Shown here: piece after piece, positions 33,848-43,207 of the stretch
Layout: each line of letters starts with the position of its first letter
Position numbering within the stretch: position 1 is the stretch's first letter
Origin: an uncultured Roseburia sp.
GTDB lineage: Bacteria > Bacillota_A > Clostridia > Lachnospirales > Lachnospiraceae
Length of the DNA: 50,754 nt
Direction of reading: 5' to 3'
Assembly: GCA_900753715.1 (NCBI GenBank)
Contig: CAAEAE010000021.1
Span: 1-50,754, forward strand
Made by a program: the position numbers and the translations under genes
Notes under the pieces: generated by a model
The model's input: the letters and a program-made list of their open reading frames with translations, nothing else
Told to the model about the DNA's origin: nothing
Databases searched by the model: none

Positions 33848-36493
33848 TTATAAATTGGAAAGACGTTCAAGTACCTGAGCCATCATCTGCTCATAACCGG
33901 CCAGTTTGTCCTTTTCTTCCTGTACCTTTGCTTCCGGTGCCTTACTTAAGAATTTTTCATTGGAAAGCATTCCCTTTGAACGGGCAAGTTCTTTCTCCAA
34001 ACGTTCTTTTTCTTTTAACAGACGTTCTTTTTCCTTTTCAAAGTCTACTAAGTCCTCAAGCGGCAGATAAACGGTTGCTCCCGGAATTACAACAGAGACT
34101 GCATCCTCTCCGATGCCTGCCTTATCCGCCTGTACGTCAACCTCACTTGCAAATGCAAGATTGCGGTAGCTCTCCTCATTGCGGATAAAGGTCTCGCGGA
34201 TAGCTGCATCATCTGATACAATAAATACCTTTGACTTTCTAGAAGGCGGAACATCCATCTCTGTACGGACGTTACGGATTCCCTTTACAAGATCCTTGCA
34301 GTGCTCAAGCATCTCTTCCTCTGCCTTGAAATTCCACTCCTCTTTGTATACCGGCCAGTCGGAAAGCATGATGGTCTCCTCCTCCGGATGCAGGGTGCAG
34401 AAAATTTCTTCTGTAATAAACGGCATAAACGGATGTAACAGCTTTAACGCCTGGGTTAAAACGGTCTTTAATGTCCAGAATGCAGCGTTTGCTGATGACG
34501 GATTCTTTTCCTTATTATATGTGCGTACTTTGGTAATCTCGATATACCAGTCACAGAATTCATCCCAGATAAAATCGTATACCTTCTGTACGGCGATACC
34601 CATCTCATAACGGTCCATGTTCTCGGTCACATCTTTTGCAAGTGTATTGACCTTTGATAAAATCCATTTGTCTGCCGGAGTCAGTTCGTCCATAGACGGC
34701 TCTGTAATCTTGGCATCCTCAAGATTCATCATGATAAAACGGGATGCGTTCCATACTTTGTTTGCGAAGTTTCTGGATGCCTCTACGCGCTCCCAGTAAA
34801 AACGCATATCATTTCCCGGTGCATTTCCGGTAATTAAAGTCAGACGGAGTGCATCTGCGCCGTATTTGTCGATAACTTCCAGCGGGTCGATTCCGTTTCC
34901 AAGGGATTTGCTCATCTTGCGTCCCTGGGAATCTCTTACCAGTCCGTGGAATAATACGGTGTGGAACGGTGCTTTTCCCATCTGCTCGTAGCCGGAGAAA
35001 ATCATTCGGATTACCCAGAAGAAAATAATGTCATATCCGGTTACCAGGACATCTGTAGGGAAGAAATAATCCAGATCTTCTGTTTTTTCCGGCCAGCCGA
35101 GTGTTGAGAACGGCCAGAGTGCGGAAGAAAACCAGGTATCTAAGGTATCCGGATCCTGCTCCATATGGTCGCATCCACATTTCGGGCACTTTGCCGGAGC
35201 AGTCTTTGCCACTACCATCTCACCACAGTCCGGGCAATAGTATGCCGGAATCCGGTGTCCCCACCAGAGCTGTCTTGAGATACACCAGTCACGGATATTG
35301 TCGGTCCAGTTAAAATAGGTCTTCTCCATGCGCTTTGGAAGAAGCTCAATCTCTCCGTTTTTCACTGCCTCTACTGCCGGTTTGATAAGCTCATCCATCT
35401 TTACGAACCACTGCTGTTTTACCATTGGCTCTACGGTTGTTCCGCAGCGGTCATGAGTTCCGACATTATGAGAATGCGGCTCTACTTTTACGAGAAGTCC
35501 CTGCTCCTTTAAATCGTCTACGAGCTGTTTTCTACATTCGTAGCGGTCCATTCCCTCGTATTTGCCTGCATAATGGTTCATCGTTGCATCATCGTTGATA
35601 ACGGTAATCTCCTCAAGATTATGACGTTTTCCAACCTCAAAGTCATTCGGGTCATGTGCCGGTGTAATCTTTACACATCCGGTTCCGAATTCCTTGTCTA
35701 CATACGCATCGGCAATAACCGGAATCTCGCGGTCGGTCATCGGAAGCTTTAACATTTTTCCTACGATATCTTTATAACGCTCATCGTCCGGATTAACTGC
35801 CACTGCGGTATCACCAAACAGTGTCTCAGGTCTGGTGGTTGCGATTTCTACAAATCTTCCTTCTTCACCAACTACCGGATAATTGATATGCCAGAAGAAT
35901 CCGTCCTGCTCCTCATGCTCTACTTCTGCATCAGAAATGGAGGTCTTACATACCGGACACCAGTTTACGATACGGGAACCCTTGTAAATGAGTCCCTTGT
36001 CATGCAGCTTGCAGAAAACGTCCAAAACGGCGTCAGAGCAGCCCTTGTCCATGGTAAAACGTTCTCTCTGCCAGTCTGCGGAAGAACCCATCTTCTTTAA
36101 CTGCCTGATGATACGTCCGCCGTACTCGTCTTTCCACTCATAACACTTCTCAAGGAAGCCCTCTCTTCCAAGGTCATGCTTATCGATTCCCTGTTTCTTC
36201 AAATTCTCAATGACCTTTACCTCGGTTGCGATAGACGCATGGTCGGTTCCCGGCTGCCACAATGCATTGTAACCCTGCATTCTCTTGTAACGGATTAGGA
36301 TATCCTGCATGGTATTATCGAGTGCGTGTCCCATGTGAAGCTGTCCGGTAATATTTGGAGGAGGCATTACAATCGTAAACGGTTTCTTGCTGCGGTCTAC
36401 TTCCGCATGAAAATATCCGTTTTCCTCCCATTTGTGATACAATCTCTCCTCAATCCCTTTCGGGTCATAGGTTTTCTCTAATTCCTTGCTCAT
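33848..36493 (-). CDS. valS: Valyl-tRNA synthetase
   Basis: 881 residues, the normal length. The class I signature HIGH appears as HMGH at 53-56 (NITGQLHMGHAL) and KMSKS at about 525 (GRKMSKSLGNGIDP). The editing domain lies between (for example TTRPETLFGDTAVAVNP). A zinc-ribbon-like CPDCG...CPKCG is inserted at about 425-445. The C-terminal coiled-coil arm (EKERLLKEKERLEKELARSK) is present. It charges tRNA-Val. A T-box leader controls it. Confidence 0.98.
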   Translation of the reverse strand: MSKELEKTYDPKGIEERLYHKWEENGYFHAEVDRSKKPFTIVMPPPNITGQLHMGHALDNTMQDILIRYKRMQGYNALWQPGTDHASIATEVKVIENLKKQGIDKHDLGREGFLEKCYEWKDEYGGRIIRQLKKMGSSADWQRERFTMDKGCSDAVLDVFCKLHDKGLIYKGSRIVNWCPVCKTSISDAEVEHEEQDGFFWHINYPVVGEEGRFVEIATTRPETLFGDTAVAVNPDDERYKDIVGKMLKLPMTDREIPVIADAYVDKEFGTGCVKITPAHDPNDFEVGKRHNLEEITVINDDATMNHYAGKYEGMDRYECRKQLVDDLKEQGLLVKVEPHSHNVGTHDRCGTTVEPMVKQQWFVKMDELIKPAVEAVKNGEIELLPKRMEKTYFNWTDNIRDWCISRQLWWGHRIPAYYCPDCGEMVVAKTAPAKCPKCGCDHMEQDPDTLDTWFSSALWPFSTLGWPEKTEDLDYFFPTDVLVTGYDIIFFWVIRMIFSGYEQMGKAPFHTVLFHGLVRDSQGRKMSKSLGNGIDPLEVIDKYGADALRLTLITGNAPGNDMRFYWERVEASRNFANKVWNASRFIMMNLEDAKITEPSMDELTPADKWILSKVNTLAKDVTENMDRYEMGIAVQKVYDFIWDEFCDWYIEITKVRTYNKEKNPSSANAAFWTLKTVLTQALKLLHPFMPFITEEIFCTLHPEEETIMLSDWPVYKEEWNFKAEEEMLEHCKDLVKGIRNVRTEMDVPPSRKSKVFIVSDDAAIRETFIRNEESYRNLAFASEVDVQADKAGIGEDAVSVVIPGATVYLPLEDLVDFEKEKERLLKEKERLEKELARSKGMLSNEKFLSKAPEAKVQEEKDKLAGYEQMMAQVLERLSNL

Positions 36494-36523
36494 AATTGCT
36501 CCTTTCTTTCCTATGAATCAAAA

Positions 36524-36830
36524 ACGCCCTTTACATTTCAATTGAAATGTAAAGGGCGTATAATCGCGGTACCACCTTTGTTTATCGTCCGTGCACAGAC
36601 GACTTCTCAATCCCTGCCTCCAGCTTTGTGCTGTGACAGTTCATCCGCTAACGGGGATGATGCGGGGCTGCTTATGCAACTTCTTTAAGAAGTTTTCTTA
36701 AGAAGCTTGCTTTCTCGGCAGTCCGGTTCAAAAGCTACGTTCCACAATGCTCTCCTGAAAAGACCTCTCAGCCGGTGAGTCTTTTTCTCTGACAGGCAGC
36801 GTTCTTTGTGTACTCCTCTTTCTCAATACC
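36524..36830 (-). promoter_or_regulatory. T-box riboswitch (valine) with terminator
   Basis: The conserved T-box AGGTGGTACCGCG is at 36577-36565 on the minus strand. The terminator is a perfect 36-base palindrome at 36524-36559 followed by TTTTT. In stem I, AGTA (36816-36813) and GAAC form the S-turn pair, and the next triplet GTA (36736-36738), a valine codon, is the probable specifier. Uncharged tRNA-Val binding would favour the antiterminator and allow valS expression. Confidence 0.93.
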
Positions 36831-36850
36831 TTTTGCTTATGACTGTTTTT

Positions 36851-36879
36851 ATCATACGTGCGGCGGTGCATTTTGTCAA
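36851..36879 (-). promoter_or_regulatory. Strong vegetative promoter of T-box-valS
   Basis: TTGACA (36879-36874), 17 bases, then TATGAT (36856-36851). It directly follows the tetR stop codon. Confidence 0.85.
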
Positions 36880-36893
36880 GAATGTTTTCTGAT

Positions 36894-37523
36894 TTAATTT
36901 AAGCTTTTGACAAGTGCGTGATAGACGAACGTTTTTAATTTCTCCGTCTCCGGCACGTTCAAATCTGCTTTTTCCTGCTGCAACAGTGCCGCTGTATACA
37001 TCATCATCTGTGAGGCAAATGCCATCCGGCACAAAAATGTATTGTTTTGGGTAAGAATTCCTTCCTGCCTTCCCTGCTCTATCATCCGGTCAATCAGATG
37101 ATCCATCCGGTGACAGTCAAAGGTCTCCTGCATCCGCTCATATTCATTCTTAAGCGGTTCCGATATCTCATAGGAACCGGTTCCAATCCGAACCAGCATA
37201 CAAAATCCCCTGATATCATCGAAATTTTGCTCCACATAATCAAGAACGGCATGAATTTTATCTGGAAAGCTGTTCTGGCTCTCCGAAATATTTTCAATAT
37301 CGTTTACTTTCTTTTCGATGTAAAACAAAAGTGCACGCGTTATTAACTCTTCCTTGGAAGAAAAATATTCGTATGCTGTTCCCTTGCCAATTCCGGCACG
37401 CTCTGTAATCTCTGACACTTTGAGCGTATTAATGTCCGCTCCCTCTTTCAGCATCTGCGGCACCGCCTGGTAAATTAACAGTACCTTCTCAGGAATCTCT
37501 GCTGTCTGTTTTCTTTTCTCCAT
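36894..37523 (-). CDS. TetR-family regulator
   Basis: 209 residues from the ATG at 37523, one base after the RND transporter stop. The N-terminal HTH reads LKVSEITERAGIGKGTAYEYFSSKEELI. The C-terminal ligand domain is all-helical. It lies downstream of the transporter in one transcript, so it likely represses its own operon through the palindrome at 41538-41549, relieved when a transported compound binds. Confidence 0.92.
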   Translation of the reverse strand: MEKRKQTAEIPEKVLLIYQAVPQMLKEGADINTLKVSEITERAGIGKGTAYEYFSSKEELITRALLFYIEKKVNDIENISESQNSFPDKIHAVLDYVEQNFDDIRGFCMLVRIGTGSYEISEPLKNEYERMQETFDCHRMDHLIDRMIEQGRQEGILTQNNTFLCRMAFASQMMMYTAALLQQEKADLNVPETEKLKTFVYHALVKSLN

Positions 37524-37524
37524 T

Positions 37525-40500
37525 TTACACTTCTTCCTCCACCATGCTCTTATTCCGGTTAAATGCATCGTAGATACACGGTACTACAATCAGCGTCAGA
37601 AGTGTTCCGTAAATCAGTCCGCCGACCGTAACGATTGCCATCGGCTGCATCATTTCAGAACCACTTCCGATTCCAAGCGCCATCGTAGACATTGCAAGAA
37701 TCGTGGTGAGCGCCGTCATCAAAATCGGACGAAGTCTCGTCTTTCCTGCCAGAATAATGGCCTCTTTTTTCTCCATGCCCTCTCTGCGAAGCTGATTGAT
37801 ATAGTCAACCAGCACAATTCCGTTATTTACGATGATACCTGCCAACATGACAAAACCAATCATTGCCACAACGCTGACTTCATTTTTCGTAAAGTACAGG
37901 GCAAAGAGTCCCCCGGTAAATGCAAGCGGTATCGTAAACATAATGATAAACGGTGACAAAAACGACTGGAACTGTGCCACCATAATCAGATAAATGAGAA
38001 TAACCGCCAATAATAACATCAGGTAAAGCTGGCTCATCGCCTCATTAATCGTTTCATCCTCGCCGGTCATCTGAATGGAATATCCGTCCGGCAGAGAAAT
38101 TTCATTCAGTTTTTTCTGCAATTCATTGCTGACCAACGTCACGTTATGGTCATCGTCAATATCTGCCGACACACTCATGTAACGGTTCTGTGCCGCTCTG
38201 TCGATGGAATTCATCGAAAGTCCTTCCTTAAATTCCACGATATCCGACAACGGCACTTCCGTCTCCTCGCCCGCCCGGTCTGTATAGGTAAAGGTTAATT
38301 TTTTAATATCCGAAAGGGTTACGTCCGCCTGCTCTTCACTCTGCACATAGACGTCGTAAGAATTTACATCCCCGGAAACCGTGGTGGCACTCTGTGCCGA
38401 CGCCATCTTTTCCGCTACCAGCTGGAATACCTGCGCCGTTGTCATGCCGTACTCCGCCGCTTTCTCCTTGTCTACGACGAGTGTAAATGACGGTGTGGAA
38501 TCGTCGAGACCATTTTCTACCTTGCTGATGCCATCAGTGTTTTCTGCAAGCTCTGTCACCTGTCTGGTCAGCCCCTGTAATGTCTCAAAATCATTACCGC
38601 GAATCTGTACGGTAATGCCGCTTCCCATGAAGGAGGACATCTCGGAAGCCGAAGTATCTGCGGTCACCTCACAATCCATATCCTTTGTCAGTTCTTCCAC
38701 CTGACTGATAATCTGCTTCATGGACACCTTCGTGCTCTCATCTAACAGAAGATACATGGTCACACTGTCCGAAGAACCTCCTGACATTGCCGTGAGGCTG
38801 CTGCCGCTTCCTGCCATCGCACCGACCGTTTCCACTCCCTCAATGCCGGATACTTTATCCGAAATCTCATCTGCAAGTGCCGTAAGCTCGTCAAATTTGA
38901 GCGTCTCGTCCTCTTTTGCTGAAACGGTAAGCGTAATCTGGTCTGTCTCCATATCCATGTCCATGAATGTAAATCCTCTGGAGAATGCCGCAATCACACT
39001 TGTTGCAAGAAGTGCAATAACAGCAACAAATACCAGCCATTTGAACTTTAACAGACGCTCCAAGATTTTGCCGTAAACATTCTGGATTTTTCCGAAAAAT
39101 TCGTGTTTGATTTCTTTCGTGCTCTTAAAAAGTCCTGCTGCCATCATCGGCACAAATGTCATCGCCACCACAAGGCTCGCGGTCAGCGTAAATGCAATCG
39201 TAAGTGCAATATCCACAAAGAGCTGTCTGGTAATTCCCTCTGTAAAGATAATCGGTGCAAATACACAGATGGTGGTGAGTGTGGATGCAATAATCGCACC
39301 TGTCACGCGGCTTGTTCCCTCCACTGCCGCTTTTTTTACGGAATATCCTTCATTTCGCAAACGATAAATATTCTCAATTACTACAATCGAGTTGTCCACT
39401 AACATTCCGATTCCAAGTGCAAGACCGGAAAGGGAAATGATATTGAGAGAGATATTGGAAAAATACATTAAAACAATTGCAAAAATCGTACTGAGCGGAA
39501 TCGAGCAGGCAATTACAACCGTCGCTTTGATATCCTTTAAAAATACAATCAATATTAAGATGGCAAGTGCTGCTCCCATAATCATATTTTCCAGAACGGA
39601 CTGCACGATAATGTCAATATAAATTCCCTGATTCATCAAAACAGAAAGATGAAGGTCTGAATTTTCATTTTCAAGGGCTTTGAATTTTTTCAGTGCACGG
39701 TCTGTCACCTCTCCGGTAGAATATCCGGTCTGTTTCTCAATGGAGAGCATGACTGCCGGGTTGCCGTTTACCTTTGCATAGGACTCGCCGCCATTATCGA
39801 TAAGCTCCACATCCGCCACGTCAGAAAGCCGTATCGTATCAATCCCGTCAAGTCCCATATCAAGAAGCACTAAATCTTTTAAATCATCTAAAGACGTGAC
39901 CTTCTCCCCGACACGAATCATGTACTGGGTATCGCCCTCCTGTACATAGCCCGCCGGCATTGCAAAGTTCTGTGCCGTCAGAATATTTTTTAACATATCA
40001 GCAGTCAGAATCGTATTCAAATCCGCTGAGGAAAGTGCACTCTCCTTAGAGGCATCAAGCTGCTGCTGTCCAAGGCTCACCTGGTTCTCCGCATCCGCAA
40101 GCTTTGCGGCTGCCTCACTCATCTGTAAGATACCGTCAATCTGCGAACGGTTTAATGTTCCGTAGGCATCATCTAATGTGGTTTTTCCTTCACTGATTTG
40201 TCCCTGCGCAACACCGATTGTCGCAATCGATGTCTTAATCTCCGCCTGCTTTTCTGTCAGTGTGGAAATAATTTTCGGAAGATCCTCTAATGACACAACT
40301 TCCAAGTCAAACTGTTTTAAAACTTCATTATAATCTTTCGCCCCGTCAAGCAGTTTTTCAAGCTGGCTCTTTAAATTTTCAAGCTGCGTCTGATAGGCTG
40401 CAATCTGCTCATTGTAAGCAGAAAGTGCTTCCTCATATTGTTTCTGCAACTGTTCATACATTGCAGAAATTCCTGCACTGATGGCGCTCTCCGTGCTCTC

Positions 40501-41505
40501 GGTACTATCTCCCGGCAGTGTGATATCCGGCAGTGTAATCTCTCCCATGGAGTCCCGCAGTTCCTCTAACTGCTTCTCGGCTTCTGCCGCATACTCCTCC
40601 ATCTGCCTGTTTACAGTTTCTATCTGCTTCTGAAGTGATGTTCCATCGTCATAGATTTTCTGCAAAACAGGAACTGCCTCACCAAGTGCCTTATCCGCCG
40701 TCTGAAGCAGCACAAGATTCTGGTTTAAGTCAGATTCAGTGACAAATGCTCCGATTTTACCATTCACAAGTTCGTTTTGCGCCGTTCCAATCTGATTCTC
40801 AAGCTCCGCCTGACCATTATTAAGCTGGTCTTTGCCGTTTTGGATTTCTGCGGAAGCATTGTCTAATTCCTCCTGCGCATCTGTAAACTGTTCCTCAATT
40901 TTGGAAAGAATCTGCTCATTTAACGCATCTATCTTCTCCTGATTCATCGTTACCTGGATGCTCTCCTCCACGGCTCCTGTCGTGGACACGGATGCGATTC
41001 CCTCAACACTCTCGAGTGCCGGGGCGAGCTCATTCTCTACGTATGTAGATATTTCTGTCTGGCTCATGCCCTCCACATCCGCAGAAACAACCATGACAGG
41101 AAGCATATCCGGGTCAAGCTGCATAATCATTGGCGTTCCCACCGTATCCGGAAAGCTTCCTTTTAACTGGTCAAGCTTCTGCTGCATCTCGATGAGAACG
41201 GAATCCATGTTCGTACTCTCTTCGTACTCAAGAATTACCATGGAGTAATTATTATAGGAAGTAGAACTGATATTTTTGATATTGGACGTCGTCGCCATCG
41301 ATGCCTCAATCGGCGCTGTCACATCCGACTCTACCTCTTCCGGGCTTGCCCCCACATCCGTGGTGATGACGAGTGCATACGGAAGATTCATATCCGGAAG
41401 CAGGTCCGTTGTCATTCTCGAAAAGGAAACGATTCCTAATACAATTACAAGGATAACGCCCACAATTACGGTATAGGGCTTTTTTACGCTGAATTTTGCT
41501 ATCAC
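37525..41505 (-). CDS. RND-family efflux transporter with large coiled-coil insertion
   Basis: 1326 residues; the start is GTG at 41505 with GGAGG about 12 bases upstream, a long spacing. RND hallmarks are TM1 (about 12-30), the TM4 motif GLALGIGMLVDNSIVVIENIYR and the TM10 motif GFVMLAGIIVNNGIVLVDYINQLRREG (pieces GMLVDNSIVVIEN, GIIVNNGIVLVD). About 260 residues more than a usual Gram-positive RND pump (about 1060) are found at about 205-510 in the first external loop; they form long coiled coils (DAQEELDNASAEIQNGKDQLNN; QTQLENLKSQLEKLL) with an intervening Pro/Ser-rich part. No membrane-fusion partner is encoded next to it. The coiled coil may replace the adaptor. TetR follows. Confidence 0.9.
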   Translation of the reverse strand: MIAKFSVKKPYTVIVGVILVIVLGIVSFSRMTTDLLPDMNLPYALVITTDVGASPEEVESDVTAPIEASMATTSNIKNISSTSYNNYSMVILEYEESTNMDSVLIEMQQKLDQLKGSFPDTVGTPMIMQLDPDMLPVMVVSADVEGMSQTEISTYVENELAPALESVEGIASVSTTGAVEESIQVTMNQEKIDALNEQILSKIEEQFTDAQEELDNASAEIQNGKDQLNNGQAELENQIGTAQNELVNGKIGAFVTESDLNQNLVLLQTADKALGEAVPVLQKIYDDGTSLQKQIETVNRQMEEYAAEAEKQLEELRDSMGEITLPDITLPGDSTESTESAISAGISAMYEQLQKQYEEALSAYNEQIAAYQTQLENLKSQLEKLLDGAKDYNEVLKQFDLEVVSLEDLPKIISTLTEKQAEIKTSIATIGVAQGQISEGKTTLDDAYGTLNRSQIDGILQMSEAAAKLADAENQVSLGQQQLDASKESALSSADLNTILTADMLKNILTAQNFAMPAGYVQEGDTQYMIRVGEKVTSLDDLKDLVLLDMGLDGIDTIRLSDVADVELIDNGGESYAKVNGNPAVMLSIEKQTGYSTGEVTDRALKKFKALENENSDLHLSVLMNQGIYIDIIVQSVLENMIMGAALAILILIVFLKDIKATVVIACSIPLSTIFAIVLMYFSNISLNIISLSGLALGIGMLVDNSIVVIENIYRLRNEGYSVKKAAVEGTSRVTGAIIASTLTTICVFAPIIFTEGITRQLFVDIALTIAFTLTASLVVAMTFVPMMAAGLFKSTKEIKHEFFGKIQNVYGKILERLLKFKWLVFVAVIALLATSVIAAFSRGFTFMDMDMETDQITLTVSAKEDETLKFDELTALADEISDKVSGIEGVETVGAMAGSGSSLTAMSGGSSDSVTMYLLLDESTKVSMKQIISQVEELTKDMDCEVTADTSASEMSSFMGSGITVQIRGNDFETLQGLTRQVTELAENTDGISKVENGLDDSTPSFTLVVDKEKAAEYGMTTAQVFQLVAEKMASAQSATTVSGDVNSYDVYVQSEEQADVTLSDIKKLTFTYTDRAGEETEVPLSDIVEFKEGLSMNSIDRAAQNRYMSVSADIDDDHNVTLVSNELQKKLNEISLPDGYSIQMTGEDETINEAMSQLYLMLLLAVILIYLIMVAQFQSFLSPFIIMFTIPLAFTGGLFALYFTKNEVSVVAMIGFVMLAGIIVNNGIVLVDYINQLRREGMEKKEAIILAGKTRLRPILMTALTTILAMSTMALGIGSGSEMMQPMAIVTVGGLIYGTLLTLIVVPCIYDAFNRNKSMVEEEV

Positions 41506-41537
41506 TTTTTCACATTTCCTCCTATGTTTCCAATCGT

Positions 41538-41549
41538 CCGACCAGTCGG
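41538..41549. promoter_or_regulatory. Probable TetR operator CCGACCAGTCGG
   Basis: Perfect inverted repeat CCGAC-CA-GTCGG, extended on one side to TGACCGACTGG. The pattern is common for TetR repressors of efflux genes. It lies 33 bases before the RND start codon. Confidence 0.65.
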
Positions 41550-41681
41550 TCAGTGTATTCAGTCTAAACTTTTTCTGGAAAAAAGCAATGCTTTTTTCCT
41601 ATTTTTTATTTATTTTTAGAAACTTTTTACAAATTGTTCCCGCACTTCAAAAAAATGGTTTCTTTTCAAAAAATATAGTTG

Positions 41682-41717
41682 TATAATACGTTGGGACTCG
41701 TTATCGGACTCCGATAA
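41682..41717 (+). promoter_or_regulatory. -10 element and palindrome upstream of the NhaD-type gene
   Basis: TATAAT is at 41682-41687; no good -35 hexamer is seen. The perfect palindrome TTATCGGA-C-TCCGATAA occupies 41701-41717, just after the expected transcription start. It may be an operator of an unidentified regulator. Confidence 0.55.
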
Positions 41718-41745
41718 CAAAATAATTAATATAGGAGGTTGCAAC

Positions 41746-43185
41746 ATGAAAAAGTTTATTGCACTTTTAAGCAGTGTTGCTGCACTGCTCGTTTGCTGTC
41801 CTTTGACCGCACTTGCGGCTTCTGCAACAGAATCCGCTACAGAAACCATCCCTGCATGGCTCTGTATTCCGTTTGCTGGACTGCTTTTATGTATCGCTGT
41901 TCTCCCTTTGATAAAAGGAGAGTGGTGGGAGGCACATCAGCCTCACGCCGTTATCTTCTGGTCACTTCTGTTTATCATTCCGTTCACGATTAAATACGGT
42001 GTCGGAATGGCAACAGAGACGGTGCTGGAATGTATTCTGAACGACTATCTGACATTTATTGTACTGTTATTTGGTCTGTTCTGTGTCAGCGGTAATATCA
42101 CGCTGGAAGGAAATATTGCCGGTTCTCCTAGAACCAACATTGTACTGTTTGCAATCGGTACTCTGCTTTCAAGCTGTATCGGTACTACCGGTGCAAGTAT
42201 GCTCCTCGTTCGTCCGATGATTAAGATGAACTCCTGGCGTAAACGGAAAGCACACATTATGATTTTCTTTATTTTCATGATTTCCAACATGGGTGGATGC
42301 CTTACCCCAATCGGTGATCCGCCACTTCTGATGGGATTCATGCGTGGTGTACCGTTCTTCTGGAGCATGCACCTGTTCCCGATTCTTCTCTTTAATATGG
42401 TAATTCTGTTGACGATTTACTATTTCCTTGACCGTTACAATTACCGTAAAGATATCGCAGAAGGTATGAAACCAGATATCAGCGTACCTGGAACCGATAT
42501 CAAATTAGGCGGCGCTCACAACATCCTTTTCATCGTAATGATCGTTGTTGCTGTTATTTTAAGCGGTACTTTACCGAACCTGCCGATGTTCCAGGATGCA
42601 GCCGGAAATGTCCGCGGTATCCACTTTGGCGAAGTAGTTCTTGGCTTCCCGTCCATTATCGAGGTTGCCATCATCCTTCTCGCCGCATTCTTATCCTTTA
42701 AGACAACCAAGGCAGAGATTCGTACCAAGAACCATTTTACCTGGGGCGCCATCAAAGAAGTTGCCATCCTTTTCATTGGTATCTTCATTACCATGCAGCC
42801 TGCATTAATGTTATTAAAATCCATGGGACCGGAACTTGGACTTTCCAAACCGGTAGAGATGTTCTGGGCAACCGGTGTTCTTTCAAGTTTCCTGGATAAC
42901 ACTCCGACCTACCTGGTATTCTTAACAACCGCCGGTTCTCTTGGTTTTGCAGAAGGTCTTGCCACAACCCTTGGAACCGTTCCGGCCAAGATGTTGATTG
43001 CCATCTCCTGCGGTGCTGTATTTATGGGAGCAAACACATATATCGGTAATGCACCAAACTTCATGGTAAAATCCATTTCCGATGAAAACGGTATCCGTAT
43101 GCCATCCTTCTTCGGATACATGCTGTGGTCCATCTGCTTCCTCATTCCTGTGTTTATACTGGACACCCTTGTATTCTTTCTATAA
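41746..43185 (+). CDS. NhaD-type sodium:proton antiporter
   Basis: 479 residues with TAGGAGG before the ATG. The N-terminus has a signal-like helix ending in ALAASA. About twelve TM helices follow. Family segments are LFCVSGNITLEGNIAG, GTTGASMLLVRPMI, NMGGCLTPIGDPPLLMGFMRGVPF, and LSSFLDNTPTYLVF; the last two hold the charged residues in broken helices of the ion-transporter superfamily. The likely role is Na+/H+ exchange, though ArsB/CitM-like transporters share this fold. The downstream gene is 22 bases away, in one operon. Confidence 0.85.
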   Translation: MKKFIALLSSVAALLVCCPLTALAASATESATETIPAWLCIPFAGLLLCIAVLPLIKGEWWEAHQPHAVIFWSLLFIIPFTIKYGVGMATETVLECILNDYLTFIVLLFGLFCVSGNITLEGNIAGSPRTNIVLFAIGTLLSSCIGTTGASMLLVRPMIKMNSWRKRKAHIMIFFIFMISNMGGCLTPIGDPPLLMGFMRGVPFFWSMHLFPILLFNMVILLTIYYFLDRYNYRKDIAEGMKPDISVPGTDIKLGGAHNILFIVMIVVAVILSGTLPNLPMFQDAAGNVRGIHFGEVVLGFPSIIEVAIILLAAFLSFKTTKAEIRTKNHFTWGAIKEVAILFIGIFITMQPALMLLKSMGPELGLSKPVEMFWATGVLSSFLDNTPTYLVFLTTAGSLGFAEGLATTLGTVPAKMLIAISCGAVFMGANTYIGNAPNFMVKSISDENGIRMPSFFGYMLWSICFLIPVFILDTLVFFL

Positions 43186-43207
43186 ATAAAAAAGGAGGTA
43201 ATTTGAA

